NCBI GenBank assembly: GCA_036971475.1
Contig: JBAIZL010000002.1
Location: forward strand, 134,393,740-134,457,739
Direction of reading: 5' to 3'
Length of the DNA stretch: 64,000 bases
From: Prosapia bicincta
Lineage: Eukaryota; Arthropoda; Insecta; Hemiptera; Cercopidae
Shown: piece by piece, positions 10,075 through 22,094 of the stretch
Numbering within the stretch: the stretch's first letter is position 1
Layout: each line of letters begins with the position of its first letter
The notes under the pieces: model-generated
Told to the model about the DNA's origin: nothing
Database searches by the model: none
What the model saw: the letters and a program-made list of their open reading frames with translations, nothing else
Translations under genes and position numbers: made by a program

Positions 10075-11285
10075 GTAATTATTGTACAAAATTTCTCTTT
10101 GGCATTATATTTTTCCCAGTCTTGTAAAACATAAATGAGGGTGTGTTTAGTGAATAAATATAAAAGATGTCATTAATTGTATCTGAATAGCAGGAATTAT
10201 TTAAATAACCATATGAAAACACCATTGCTGTTTAAAAAAAAAAAATTTGGAGTGGAAGAAACAAAAGCTACAATAGAGTCTCGAGAATTGGAGTCCCGAT
10301 ATTTTGAGCTTCAAACGTCAGTGCCACGACCCGCCGACTCCTGATTTACTGTTTGTATGACCCCCTAAAAAGGTTAACGATTTTTTGTCGGGTCTTTTAC
10401 AGTCTAATTGTCAGTAATGTAGTCAGTTGGAAAGATTACAAGATTAACATGAACATTCAGAGACCCCAGATGCTCTTACCATGTTCCTAGATCTGCAGAC
10501 ACGTCAAGGGGGCCGTGCAAAATATGATCATGCTTAATTTACCTGTTTCAAAGCTCCTTTGATTTTTAAACATGATCTGCCAATAGACCTAGTCCCTGGG
10601 CTTTACTGTAAAAACCAACAATTTTTCAGAATAGCTCAATATATTTTAAAAAAATTTGTCCTCAGGAGAGAACTCTCCTGGAGAAGCATTAGGCTCTGAA
10701 TTTTATCTAATTTTTTAATTACTGAATTTTAATTAATTTTGGGGTCTGATTTAATAATCATTATTTATTAGTTGGGAAAAACTAGAAACTTTATTTACTG
10801 TTCAACAGAGGATAAATTTAAATAATAAACTATATTTTTATAATAGGTTTAATTGCTGTTTCAAGCTTAAAGAAATTATCATATACTGAAATACAACATA
10901 ATATTTCTTGTTGCTGTTACTTTATATATATTTTTTATATTCACAAATAATTATTTCATTTGTCTCATATTTGATACAAATATTTACAAATTTTATGGAA
11001 ATTAACTAATTATATCAACTTTTGCAAACAAAATTTTTTTCATACTTTAGTTGAATTTACTCAACTGAACTCTTTGCTTACATAGTTTAATATAAAAAAA
11101 AATTCACATCATTAAACATTCCAAGTGAGTTGATAAATTCTAATTCTTATTTCGACAATTATAAAATTTGTTTAAATTTTCATAAATTTTGCCTTTCTTA
11201 AAGATGACTCCTTTATGGTCGAAACACCTCCTTGAATTTAAATTTAATTCTTGAATTTTATAGTCCATTACGTTCGGCGAATCTT

Positions 11286-12508
11286 ATTAATCACTTAAAC
11301 AATAGTTTATGACTATCCGAACTTTGAATTTAGTAAATTTGATAAAACTTACTGAGACAGAACGTTTTCGATCGCTATGTGCCGATCTTCTGCTTGGAGA
11401 TGTTGGGTCAAGCGGTGACGGTTTTAAAGGTAGGTTTTTGATAGTATCTAAGAGTATGTGTGATTTGTATTGTGTTTGTTCGTTTAATATGTTTGTACTT
11501 TGTGTTTTTATGTGTCTGTAAATTTCATATTGTTCTAGTGTGTTGAGATGTGGTCCTTTTTTGTTGATGTGTAGGATTTCTAGGTTATGGTAAATGTCTG
11601 TGTATTTGTGTCCTGTATCTTTTATGTGGTTGTAAAATGTTGAGCTGGTGTTCTGTTTGTGTTCTTCGACTCTTTGTTTAAAGCTGCGACCTGTTTGTCC
11701 AATGTAGAATTTGTTACATTCATCGCAGTTCAGTTTGTATGCACCTGGTGCTTGTAGTTTATCCTTGTTGTTGGTGTTGTGTTGTATTTTGTATTGTACC
11801 TTGTTATTTAGTTTTTTATGCTATTTTGTATCCTATTTTTTGAAATTTGCAGGCTATTTTGTTTGTTGTTTTGTTTATGAATGGTAATGTGATGTATCTG
11901 TTTTCCCTGTCTGTAGTGTTAATTTTAGTGTTTTTTTGAACCTTGTATTATAGTTTGTCTATTATTGTGGTGTTGTATCCATTTGTTTATACTAAATATG
12001 TAATTGTGTCTAGTTCTTTGTTTATGTTTTCTGTGGTCATTGGGACTTCTTTAAGTCTATGGAGCATGGATCTGAAGACAGCATGTTTATGTTGGATAGA
12101 GTGGTTTGAGGTGTTGTAGATAAGTGTGTCTGTCGTTATGGGTTTCCTGTAAATGTTGAAACTGTGTTTTGTGTGTGGCTTTTTGTTATGGTTAGGTTGA
12201 GGAAGTTTAGGGATCGGTTGGTATCAGTTTCTGAAGTGAAGTGGAGTTTTGGTGTATTTTATTAGTGTAGATGAGGAGTTTTTCGCATTGATAGGAGTTG
12301 CCTCTGTATAGTGTTATTATATCATCGACGTATCAGTGCCAGTAAATAATTTTGTGTGCATGTGTAAATATATTTAAAACCGTCACCGCTTGACCCACAT
12401 CTCCAAGCAGAAGACACTGATGAAGATCGGCACATAGCGATCGAAAACGTTCTGTCTCAGTAAGTTTTAAAAAATTTACTAAATTCAAATTCGGGTAGTC
12501 ATAAACTA
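11286..12508 (-). mobile_element. Foldback Penelope-like retroelement fragment, unit B
   Basis: Arms are 11305-11428 and 12373-12508. The body is as in unit A, with reverse transcriptase C-terminal part and GIY-YIG domain (Y-I-G-Q-T-G-R) on the minus strand, interrupted by stops. The right arm ends abruptly at ATAAACTA and is joined to AGCTTATGTTGTAAGCTGC, the inner part of the piggyBac-like segment, marking the deletion shared by units B-D. Confidence 0.8.
12412..12457 (+). ncRNA. Hammerhead-ribozyme-like motif (unit B)
   Basis: AGACA 12412-12416, CTGATGA 12417-12423, extra A 12424, GATCG 12425-12429 pairing with CGATC 12438-12442, GAAA 12443-12446, cleavage-site C 12452, TGTCT 12453-12457. 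All core positions match the hammerhead consensus except for the inserted A before stem II. Confidence 0.6.
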
Positions 12509-12629
12509 AGCTTATGTTGTAAGCTGCAAGTAAATTACAGTTTTGCCGGTTATTTGTTTACTCGTAGTTTGCCGTGGCTTCAGAATTTTAAGGATAAGAT
12601 TTTTAAATAGGATTTTGTAACCGAACTTT

Positions 12630-12809
12630 ACTATCTTTATGTAATCCCCTTCAGTCGGAATAGATAGTGTAGTTTCTCTTCTCTCTGCCATCTTTAGACA
12701 CAGTAGTCTTGAGTGGTAGCTGCGTATCTGACCCATTCAACAAACTTCTAATGGCCTCTTCTCCAGTCTTCATTCTTGGTATAGATGTTTGAATATACAT
12801 GAATGTTTT
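12630..12809 (-). pseudogene. Decayed 211-nt exon copy (unit C)
   Basis: It shares the 3' deletion and frameshift of unit B and has lost a further 10 bp (GATGTTTACT context) at the 3' side. The short open frame at 12512-12736 runs across the deletion and is not the original protein. Confidence 0.55.
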
Positions 12810-13572
12810 CTATCATGAATTTTATTTCATTAGAAATACTTCAACTTAAGTTTAAATTTATTTTGTTTTAGCAGGGTGTAACGCCCCTTTGCACAGTATG
12901 AACAAATCAATCACTATACTGTCAAACTCTCGATATTATTAGCATGACTTAACAAAAATATAGCTGCTTGTAACTTTCAGAAATTCCAACTGTAGTTTGT
13001 CGCAATGAGTTAATTAAGATAAATGACCAAAAATCTTTCTGGATCTTTATATGCTTTTGGCATTTCTCACTTTTCTCCCTCCCTTTTACATAATCAGAAC
13101 TATGTATATTATGTTAAAACTTATGTTTAACACAATATAATTTTGACGGAATAATGGAGTGATGCCTAATAGAATGTTTATATTTACACCTTATCACTGA
13201 GATCTTTTTTAAATATATTGCTTCTTGGAACAAATTTTTTTTTATTGGTTTTTATCAGCTTCTATTATAATCCATTTGGCCTGGCGCTATATTTATAAAG
13301 TTTTATACTTAAAAATAGTACTTGAATAAAAAAAAAAACATTTTCTATAAAAAACTATAAAGTTTAGTATTGTCTGGTTTCTCTATAACAATGTACATGT
13401 TTAGCTAAAAAACATGAAAGATACTAATATCAATACTCATTTTATATAGCAAAAGGAATTAGCAAAACATATAAAAACAATAACACATACAAAAAAATAA
13501 TAGCTGAGAGAAAATATTAAATTGGTAATAAAAACAATCTATTGAAATATTTTGGTGGTTTTGTTTAACTAG

Positions 13573-13720
13573 AAAAGTCCTTCATGAAGATAATGTTAGC
13601 ATAATGAAGAGGACACCATTTCCAATTTTATCAAGAGCCTCAACCAATAGTAACACAGAAAGCAACTCTAACCAACAATACATCTTTACTGCTACAAAGT
13701 GACGTTGTCCTAAATATAAG
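13573..13720 (+). CDS. Candidate exon b, 148 nt (unit C copy)
   Basis: Acceptor, donor GTAAGT, frame and TGA are all retained. Compared with unit A the differences are a GTG to GTC synonymous change and a CAC to CGT-context change after the stop. Confidence 0.4.
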
Positions 13721-14959
13721 GTAAGTTTATCTGTAATTATTGTACAAAATTTCTCTTTGGCATTATATTTTTCCCAGTCTTGTAAAACATAAATGAGGGT
13801 GTGTTTAGTGAATAAATATAAAAGATGTCATTAATTGTATCTGAATAGCAGGAATTATTTAAATAACCATATGAAAACACCATTGCTGTTTAAAAAAAAA
13901 AATTTGGAGTGGAAGAAACAAAAGCTACAATAGAGTCTCGAGAATTGGAGTCCCGATATTTTGAGCTTCAAACGTCAGTGCCGCACCTAAGCACAAGCCA
14001 CAACCCGCCGACTCCTGATTTACTGTTTGTATGACCCCCTAAAAAGGTTAACGATTTTTTGTCGGGTCTTTTACAGTCTAATTGTCAGTAATGTAGTCAG
14101 TTGGAAAGAATACAAGATTAACATGAACATTCAGAGACCCCAGATGCTCTTACCATGTTCCTAGATCTGCAGACACAGCAAGGGGGCCGTGCAAAATATG
14201 ATCATGCTTAATTTACCTGTTTCAAAGCTCCTTTGATTTTTAAACATGATCTGCCAATAGACCTAGTCCCTGGGCTTTACTGTAAAAACCAACAATTTTT
14301 CAGAATAGCTCAATATATTTAAATAAATTTGTCCTCAGGAGAGAACTCTCCTGGAGAAGCATTAGGCTCTGAATTTTATCTAATTTTTTAATTACTGAAT
14401 TTTAATTAATTTTGGGGTCTGATTTAATAATCATTATTTATTAGTTGGGAAAAACTAGAAACTTTATTTACTGTTCAACAGAGGATAAATTTAAATAATA
14501 AACTATATTTTTATAATAGGTTTAATTGCTGTTTCAAGCTTAAAGAAATTATCATATACTGAAATACAACATAATATTTCTTGTTGCTGTTACTTTATAT
14601 ATATTTTTTTATATTCACAAATAATTATTTCATTTGTCTCATATTTGATACAAATATTTACAAATTTTATGGAAATTAACTAATTATATCAACTTTTGCA
14701 AACAAAATTTTTTTCATACTTTAGTTGAATTTACTCAACTGAACTCTTTGCTTACATAGTTTAATATAAAAAAAAAATCACATCATTAAACATTCCAAGT
14801 GAGTTGATAAATTCTAATTCTTATTTCGACAATTATAAAATTTGTTTAAATTTTCATAAATTTTGCCTTTCTTAAAGATGACTCCTTTATGGTCGAAACA
14901 CCTCCTTGAATTTAAATTTAATTCTTGAATTTTATAGTCCATTACGTTCGGCGAATCTT

Positions 14960-16182
14960 ATTAATCACTTAAACAATACTTCATGACTATCCGAACTTTG
15001 AATTTAGTAAATTTGATAAAATTTACTGAGACAGAACGTTTTTGATCCCTATGTGCCGATCTTCTGCTTGGAGATGTTGGGTCAAGCGGTGACGGTTTTA
15101 AAGGTAGGTTTTTGATAGTATCTAAGAGTATGTGTGATTTGTATTGTGTTTGTTCGTTTAATATATTTGTACTTTGTGTTTTTATGTGTCTGTAAATTTC
15201 ATATTGTTCTAGTGTGTTGAGATGTGGTCCTTTTTTGTTGATGTGTAGGATTTCTAGGTTATGGTAAATGTCTGTGTATTTGTGTCCTGTATCTTTTATG
15301 TGGTTGTAAAATGTTGAGCTGGTGTTCTGTTTGTGTTCTTCGACTCTTTGTTTAAAGCTGCGACCTGTTTGTCCAATGTAGAATTTGTTACATTCATCGC
15401 AGTTCAGTTTGTATGCACCTGGTGCTTGTAGTTTATCCTTGTTGTTGGTGTTGTGTTGTATTTTGTATTGTACCTTGTTATTTAGTTTTTTATGCTATTT
15501 TGTATCCTATTTTTTGAAATTTGCAGGCTATTTTGTTTGTTGTTTTGTTTATGAATGGTAATGTGATGTATCTGTTTTCCCTGTCTGTAGTGTTAATTTT
15601 AGTGTTTTTTTGAACCTTGTATTATAGTTTGTCTATTATTGTGGTGTTGTATCCATTTGTTTATACTAAATATGTAATTGTGTCTAGTTCTTTGTTTATG
15701 TTTTCTGTGGTCATTGGGACTTCTTTAAGTCTATGGAGCATGGATCTGAAGACAGCATGTTTATGTTGGATAGAGTGGTTTGAGGTGTTGTAGATAAGTG
15801 TGTCTGTCGTTATGGGTTTCCTGTAAATGTTGAAACTGTGTTTTGTGTGTGGCTTTTTGTTATGGTTAGGTTGAGGAAGTTTAGGGATCGGTTGGTATCA
15901 GTTTCTGAAGTGAAGTGGAGTTTTGGTGTATTTTATTAGTGTAGATGAGGAGTTTTTCGCATTGATAGGAGTTGCCTCTGTATAGTGTTATTATATCATC
16001 GACGTATCAGTGCCAGTAAATAATTTTGTGTGCATGTGTAAATAATTTTAAAACCGTCACCGCTTGACCCACATCTCCAAGCAGAAGACACTGATGAAGA
16101 TCGGCACATAGCGATCGAAAACGTTCTGTCTCAGTAAGTTTTAAAAAATTTACTAAATTCAAATTCGGGTAGTCATAAACTA
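14960..16182 (-). mobile_element. Foldback Penelope-like retroelement fragment, unit C
   Basis: Arms are about 14987-15104 and 16047-16182. Body, coding remnants and right-arm junction are the same as in unit B. The left outer arm has ATACTTCATGAC where A and B have ATAGTTTATGAC, a marker shared with unit D. Confidence 0.8.
16086..16131 (+). ncRNA. Hammerhead-ribozyme-like motif (unit C)
   Basis: It is identical to the unit B motif: stem I AGACA/TGTCT, CTGATGA, stem II GATCG/CGATC, GAAA. Confidence 0.6.
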
Positions 16183-16289
16183 AGCTTATGTTGTAAGCTG
16201 CAAGTAAATTACAGTTTTGCCGGTTATTTGTTTACTCGTAGTTTGCCGTGGCTTCAGAATTTTAAGGATAAGAATTTTAAATAGGATTT

Positions 16290-16483
16290 TGTAACCGAAC
16301 TTTACTATCTTTATGTAATCCCCTTCAGTCGGAATAGATAGTGTAGTTTCTCTTCTCTCTGCCATCTTTAGACACAGTAGTCTTGAGTGGTAGCTGCGTA
16401 TCTGACCCATTCAACAAACTTCTAATGGCCTCTTCTCCAGTCTTCATTCTTGGTATAGATGTTTGAATATACATGAATGTTTT
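16290..16483 (-). pseudogene. Decayed 211-nt exon copy (unit D)
   Basis: It carries the same lesions as the unit C copy. Confidence 0.55.
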
Positions 16484-17246
16484 CTATCATGAATTTTATT
16501 TCATTAGAAATACTTCAACTTAAGTTTAAATTTATTTTGTTTTAGCAGGGTGTAACGCCCCTTTGCACAGTATGAACAAATCAATCACTATACTGTCAAA
16601 CTCTCGATATTATTAGCATGACTTAACAAAAATATAGCTGCTTGTAACTTTCAGAAATTCCAACTGTAGTTTGTCGCAATGAGTTAATTAAGATAAATGA
16701 CCAAAAATCTTTCTGGATCTTTATATGCTTTTGGCATTTCTCACTTTTCTCCCTCCCTTTTACATAATCAGAACTATGTATATTATGTTAAAACTTATGT
16801 TTAACACAATATAATTTTGACGGAATAATGGAGTGATGCCTAATAGAATGTTTATATTTACACCTTATCACTGAGATCTTTTTTAAATATATTGCTTCTT
16901 GGAACAAATTTTTTTTTATTGGTTTTTATCAGCTTCTATTATAATCCATTTGGCCTGGCGCTATATTTATAAAGTTTTATACTTAAAAATAGTACTTGAA
17001 TAAAAAAAAAAACATTTTCTATAAAAAACTATAAAGTTTAGTATTGTCTGGTTTCTCTATAACAATGTACATGTTTAGCTAAAAAACATGAAAGATACTA
17101 ATATCAATACTCATTTTATATAGCAAAAGGAATTAGCAAAACATATAAAAACAATAACACATACAAAAAAATAATAGCTGAGAGAAAATATTAAATTGGT
17201 AATAAAAACAATCTATTGAAATATTTTGGTGGTTTTGTTTAACTAG

Positions 17247-17394
17247 AAAAGTCCTTCATGAAGATAATGTTAGCATAATGAAGAGGACACCATCTCCAAT
17301 TTTATCAAGAGCCTCAACCAATAGTAACACAGAAAGCAACTCTAACCAACAATACATCTTTACTGCTACAAAGTGACGTTGTCCTAAATATAAG
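17247..17394 (+). CDS. Candidate exon b, 148 nt (unit D copy)
   Basis: Intact signals and frame, identical to unit C apart from one base (CCATCT versus CCATTT). Confidence 0.4.
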
Positions 17395-18633
17395 GTAAGT
17401 TTATCTGTAATTATTGTACAAAATTTCTCTTTGGCATTATATTTTTCCCAGTCTTGTAAAACATAAATGAGGGTGTGTTTAGTGAATAAATATAAAAGAT
17501 GTCATTAATTGTATCTGAATAGCAGGAATTATTTAAATAACCATATGAAAACACCATTGCTGTTTAAAAAAAAAAAATTTGGAGTGGAAGAAACAAAAGC
17601 TACAATAGAGTCTCGAGAATTGGAGTCCCGATATTTTGAGCTTCAAACGTCAGTGCCGCACCTAAGCACAAGCCACGACCCGCCGACTCCTGATTTACTG
17701 TTTGTATGACCCCCTAAAAAGGTTAACGATTTTTTGTCGGGTCTTTTACAGTCTAATTGTCAGTAATGTAGTCAGTTGGAAAGAATACAAGATTAACATG
17801 AACATTCAGAGACCCCAGATGCTCTTACCATGTTCCTAGATCTGCAGACACGGCAAGGGGGCCGTGCAAAATATGATCATGCTTAATTTACCTGTTTCAA
17901 AGCTCCTTTGATTTTTAAACATGATCTGCCAATAGACCTAGTCCCTGGGCTTTACTGTAAAAACCAACAATTTTTCAGAATAGCTCAATATATTTAAATA
18001 AATTTGTCCTCAGGAGAGAACTCTCCTGGAGAAGCATTAGGCTCTGAATTTTATCTAATTTTTTAATTACTGAATTTTAATTAATTTTGGGGTCTGATTT
18101 AATAATCATTATTTATTAGTTGGGAAAAACTAGAAACTTTATTTACTGTTCAACAGAGGATAAATTTAAATAATAAACTATATTTTTATAATAGGTTTAA
18201 TTGCTGTTTCAAGCTTAAAGAAATTATCATATACTGAAATACAACATAATATTTCTTGTTGCTGTTACTTTATATATATTTTTTTATATTCACAAATAAT
18301 TATTTCATTTGTCTCATATTTGATACAAATATTTACAAATTTTATGGAAATTAACTAATTATATCAACTTTTGCAAACAAAATTTTTTTCATACTTTAGT
18401 TGAATTTACTCAACTGAACTCTTTGCTTACATAGTTTAATATAAAAAAAAAATCACATCATTAAACATTCCAAGTGAGTTAATAAATTCTAATTCTTATT
18501 TCGACAATTATAAAATTTGTTTAAATTTTCATAAATTTTGCCTTTCTTAAAGATGACTCCTTTATGGTCGAAACACCTCCTTGAATTTAAATTTAATTCT
18601 TGAATTTTATAGTCCATTACGTTCGGCGAATCT

Positions 18634-19830
18634 TATTAATCACTTAAACAATACTTCATGACTATCCGAACTTTGAATTTAGTAAATTTGATAAAATTTA
18701 CTGAGACAGAACGTTTTCGATCCCTATGTGCCGATCTTCTGCTTGGAGATGTTGGGTCAAGCGGTGACGGTTTTAAAGGTAGGTTTTTGATAGTATCTAA
18801 GAGTATGTGTGATTTGTATTGTGTTTGTTCGTTTAATATGTTTGTACTTTGTGTTTTTATGTGTCTGAGATGTGGTCCTTTTTTGTTGATGTGTAGGATT
18901 TGTAGGTTATGGTAAATGTCTGTGTATTTGTGTCCTGTATCTTTTATGTGGTTGTAAAATGTTGAGCTGGAGTTCTGTTTGTGTTCTTCGACTCTTTGTT
19001 TAAAGCTGCGACCTGTTTGTCCAATGTAGAATTTGGTACATTCATCGCAGTTCAGTTTGTATGCACCTGGTGCTTGTAGTTTATCCTTGTTGTTGGTGTT
19101 GTGTTGTATTTTGTATTGTACCTTGTTATTTAGTTTTTTATGCTATTTTGTATCCTATTTTTTGAAATTTGCAGGCTATTTTGTTTGTTGTTTTGTTTAT
19201 GAATGGTAATGTGATGTATCTGTTTTCCCTGTCTGTAGTGTTAATTTTAGTGTTTTTTTGAACCTTGTATTATAGTTTGTCTATTATTGTGGTGTTGTAT
19301 CCATTTGTTTATACTAAATATTTAATTGTGTCTAGTTCTTTGTTTATGTTTTCTGTGGTCATTGGGACTTCTTTAAGTCTATGGAGCATGGATCTGAAGA
19401 CAGCATGTTTATGTTGGATAGAGTGGTTTGAGGTGTTGTAGATAAGTGTGTCTGTCGTTATGGGTTTCCTGTAAATGTTGAAACTGTGTTTTGTGTGTGG
19501 CTTTTTGTTATGGTTAGGTTGAGGAAGTTTAGGGATCGGTTGGTATCAGTTTCTGAAGTGAAGTGGAGTTTTGGTGTATTTTATTAGTGTAGATGAGGAG
19601 TTTTTCGCATTGATAGGAGTTGCCTCTGTATAGTGTTATTATATCATCGACGTATCAGTGCCAGTAAATAATTTTGTCTGCATGTGTAAATAATTTTAAA
19701 ACCGTCACCGCTTGACCCACATCTCCAAGCAGAAGACACTGATGAAGATCGGCACATAGTGATCGAAAACGTTCTGTCTCAGTAAGTTTTAAGAAATTTA
19801 CTAAATTCAAATTCGGGTAGTCATAAACTA
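18634..19830 (-). mobile_element. Foldback Penelope-like retroelement fragment, unit D
   Basis: Arms are about 18657-18779 and 19696-19830. The body resembles unit A (same short form after TTTTTATGTGTCTGAGATG). The GIY-YIG coding remnant is on the minus strand, with stops elsewhere in the frame. Confidence 0.8.
19734..19779 (+). ncRNA. Hammerhead-ribozyme-like motif (unit D)
   Basis: As in units A-C, with one change in stem II (CGATC to TGATC), which converts the closing G-C pair to a G-U pair and so preserves pairing. Confidence 0.55.
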
Positions 19831-19949
19831 AGCTTACGTTGTAAGCTGCAAGTAAATTACAGTTTTGCCGGTTATTTGTTTACTCGTAGTTTGCCGTGGC
19901 TTCAGAATTTTAAGGATAAGAATTTTAAATAGGATTTTGTAACCGAACT

Positions 19950-20141
19950 TTACTGATGTTTACTATCTTTATGTAATCCCCTTCAGTAGGAATAGATAGT
20001 GTAGTTTCTCTACTCTCTGCCATCTTTCGGCAGTGTAGTCTTGAGTGGTAGCTTCGTATCTGACCCATTCAGCAAACATCTAATGGCCTCTTCTCCAGTC
20101 TTCATTCTTGGTATAGATGTTTGAATATACATGAATGTTTT
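19950..20141 (-). pseudogene. Decayed 211-nt exon copy (unit E)
   Basis: The same donor deletion is present as in A-D. Confidence 0.5.
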
Positions 20142-20900
20142 CTATCATGAATTTTATTTCATTAGAAATACTTCAACTTAAGTTTAAATTTATTTTGTTT
20201 TAGCAGGGTGTAACGCCCCTTTGCACAGTATGAACCAATCAATCACTATACTGTCAAACTCTCGATATTATTAGCATGACTTAACAAAAATATAGCTGCT
20301 TGTAACTTTCAGAAATTCCAACTGTAGTTTGTCGCAATGAGTTAATTAAGATAAATGACCAAAAATCTTTCTGGATCTTTAAATGCTTTTGGCATTTCTC
20401 ACTTTTCTCCCTCCCTTTTACATAATCAGAACTATGTATATTATGTTAAAACTTATGTTTAACACAATATAATTTTGACGGAATAATGGAGTGATGCCTA
20501 ATAGAATGTTTATATTTACACCTTATCACTGAGATCTTTAAAATATATTGCTTCTTGGAACAAATTTTTTTTTATTGGTTTTTATCAGCTTCTATTATAA
20601 TCCATTTGGCCTGGCGCTATATTTATAAAGTTTTATACTTAAAAATAGTACTTGAATAAAAAAAAAACATTTTCTATAAAAAACTATAAAGTTTAGTCTT
20701 GCCTGGTTTCTCTATAAGAATGTACATGTTTAGCTCATAAACATGAAAGATACTAATATCAATACTCATTTTATATAGCAAAAGGAATTAGTAAAACATG
20801 TAAAAACAATAACACATACAACAAAATAATAGCTAGAGATAATATTAAATTGGTAATAAAAACAATTTATTGAAATATTTTGGTGGTTTTGTTTAACTAG

Positions 20901-21048
20901 AAAATTGCTTCATGAAGATAATGTTGGCATAATGAAGAAGACACCATCTCCAATTTTATCAAGAGCCTCAACCAATAACAACACAGAAAGCAACTCTAAT
21001 CAACAATACATCTTTACTGCTACAAAGTGACATTGTCCTAAATATAAG
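20901..21048 (+). CDS. Candidate exon b, 148 nt (unit E copy)
   Basis: Signals are retained. The segment starts AAAATTGCTTCATGAAG, and the frame is open to the same TGA. Confidence 0.35.
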
Positions 21049-21149
21049 GTAAGTTTATCTGTAATTATTGTACAAAATTTTATTTTGGTATTTACTATCA
21101 AACAGTCCTTTAAGAAGGACCACACCAGAGGCATTTGTACCTAGAATAA

Positions 21150-21911
21150 AGCGTTAACTTTAAAGGAGATTGCTGTAGCGGAAGTGTTTATAAAAGGTAA
21201 GCAAAGGGTCATGTTATTGGTTGGAGGCAATATAGGTGGCACAGAAATGTTGCCTTTAATGGTGATAGGGAAATCTGGTTATCATAGAAGTTTTAAAATA
21301 TAAACTCTTTTACAAAGCAAATGAAAAAGCTTGAATGCCATCAGTGCTGTATAAAGAATGGCTGCTAAAACTCGACAAAACATTCCGTAAACAGATAAAT
21401 ATTCATCCTGTTTGTTGACAACTATACTGCACATAACACTATTCTACTTATGGAAAATATTAAGCCTTTTGACCCCCATCCCCTGAACACAACCTCAGCT
21501 ATACAGTCAATTGATCAAGGCAATCAAAAAAAAGTTTTTTGCATTTCTAACAGAGACTTATTGTACATTTGTGTTTGACAGGTTCGTTAAAAAACATGAA
21601 CATAAATTTCAAAATTAATCTTCTTAAAGCGTCAAGAATGTGCCATAATTCATGGTCCAAAGTTACTGAAATGACAATAGCAATTTGTTTAACGAAAGCA
21701 AATTAGAGTGTTTACTATGTGTGAGCGGTCTGTGTTTAAAAAAAAATATTGACCAGTGACAGTGACCTTATGTGTGAGCAGCATTGACTGCTGAAATGGC
21801 TGTCGTAACGGAAGAACCTTCAGTGCCTCCACCTAAAAGAGTGTTTTCGAACTTTAATCATTAGAATTTTTCCATTAGTCCCATCAGCTTCAAATTATCC
21901 AAGTTCTACTG
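21150..21911 (+). pseudogene. Tigger/pogo transposase remnant (DDE region) with right terminal repeat
   Basis: The plus strand encodes, with frameshifts, a K-Q-R-V ... G-T-E-M-L-P-L-M-V-I-G-K-S segment and EWLLKLDKTFRKQINIHPV. In a shifted frame follow D-N-Y-T-A-H-N-T-I and N-T-T-S-A-I-Q-S-I-D-Q-G. These are the conserved blocks around the second and third catalytic acidic residues of Tigger/jerky-type DDE transposases, where the motifs are L-P-P-N-x-T-S-x-x-Q-P-L-D-Q-G and D-N-x-x-A-H. The N-terminal DNA-binding part is missing. The 3' end, GGATAATTTGAA ... on the opposite strand starting CAGTAGAACTTGG at 21911, is a pogo-type terminal repeat followed by TA at 21912. The left end is truncated. 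Confidence 0.75.
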
Positions 21912-22094
21912 TATTATTGTTGTAAAAACCAGATATAAAACTTTGTGCTCAGTTAAGTCAAAAAGATTAGGATTCTAATATTAACTGTTTTTTTCTGTTA
22001 CAGGTTCTAAGGTCTAAAAGAGGCTAAAAGAGGCTTAGGTAGTGCCCAACATATCAGCTCAAAATATCTCAAATTTTATCTATCATGGCTGTCT
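21740..22094 (+). other. Short tract homologous to 34.72-34.80 and 42.0-42.09 kb
   Basis: At about 21990-22070 a pyrimidine tract, CTGTTACAG and GGCTTAGGTAGTGCCCAACA resemble the micro-exon c neighbourhood in X2 and X3. The 19-nt exon and its donor are not preserved here. Nothing else was recognised between the Tigger end and the satellite. Confidence 0.45.

Larger units (their letters stand above)
8938..12589. repeat. Tandem unit B (3,652 bp)
   Basis: The anchor AAGGATAAGAATTTTAAATA starts at 8938 and recurs at 12590, 16264 and 19912. The order of parts is as in unit A, without the 536-bp duplication and without the 8236-8880 segment at its end. Confidence 0.9.
12590..16263. repeat. Tandem unit C (3,674 bp)
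   Basis: It is nearly identical to unit D along its length; differences seen by eye are scattered single bases and small homopolymer changes. This implies a very recent duplication or ongoing homogenisation. Confidence 0.9.
16264..19911. repeat. Tandem unit D (3,648 bp)
   Basis: Its first part is almost identical to C. Its PLE body is shorter because it lacks the segment TAAATTTCATATTGTTCTAG present in B and C (around 11519-11545), a feature it shares with unit A. D is therefore a mosaic, suggesting gene conversion or unequal exchange. Confidence 0.85.
19912..21075. repeat. Partial tandem unit E
   Basis: It contains only the first third of a unit, through exon b and its donor, then breaks into a Tigger remnant after GTACAAAATTT. 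It is more diverged from B-D than they are from each other. Confidence 0.85.
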
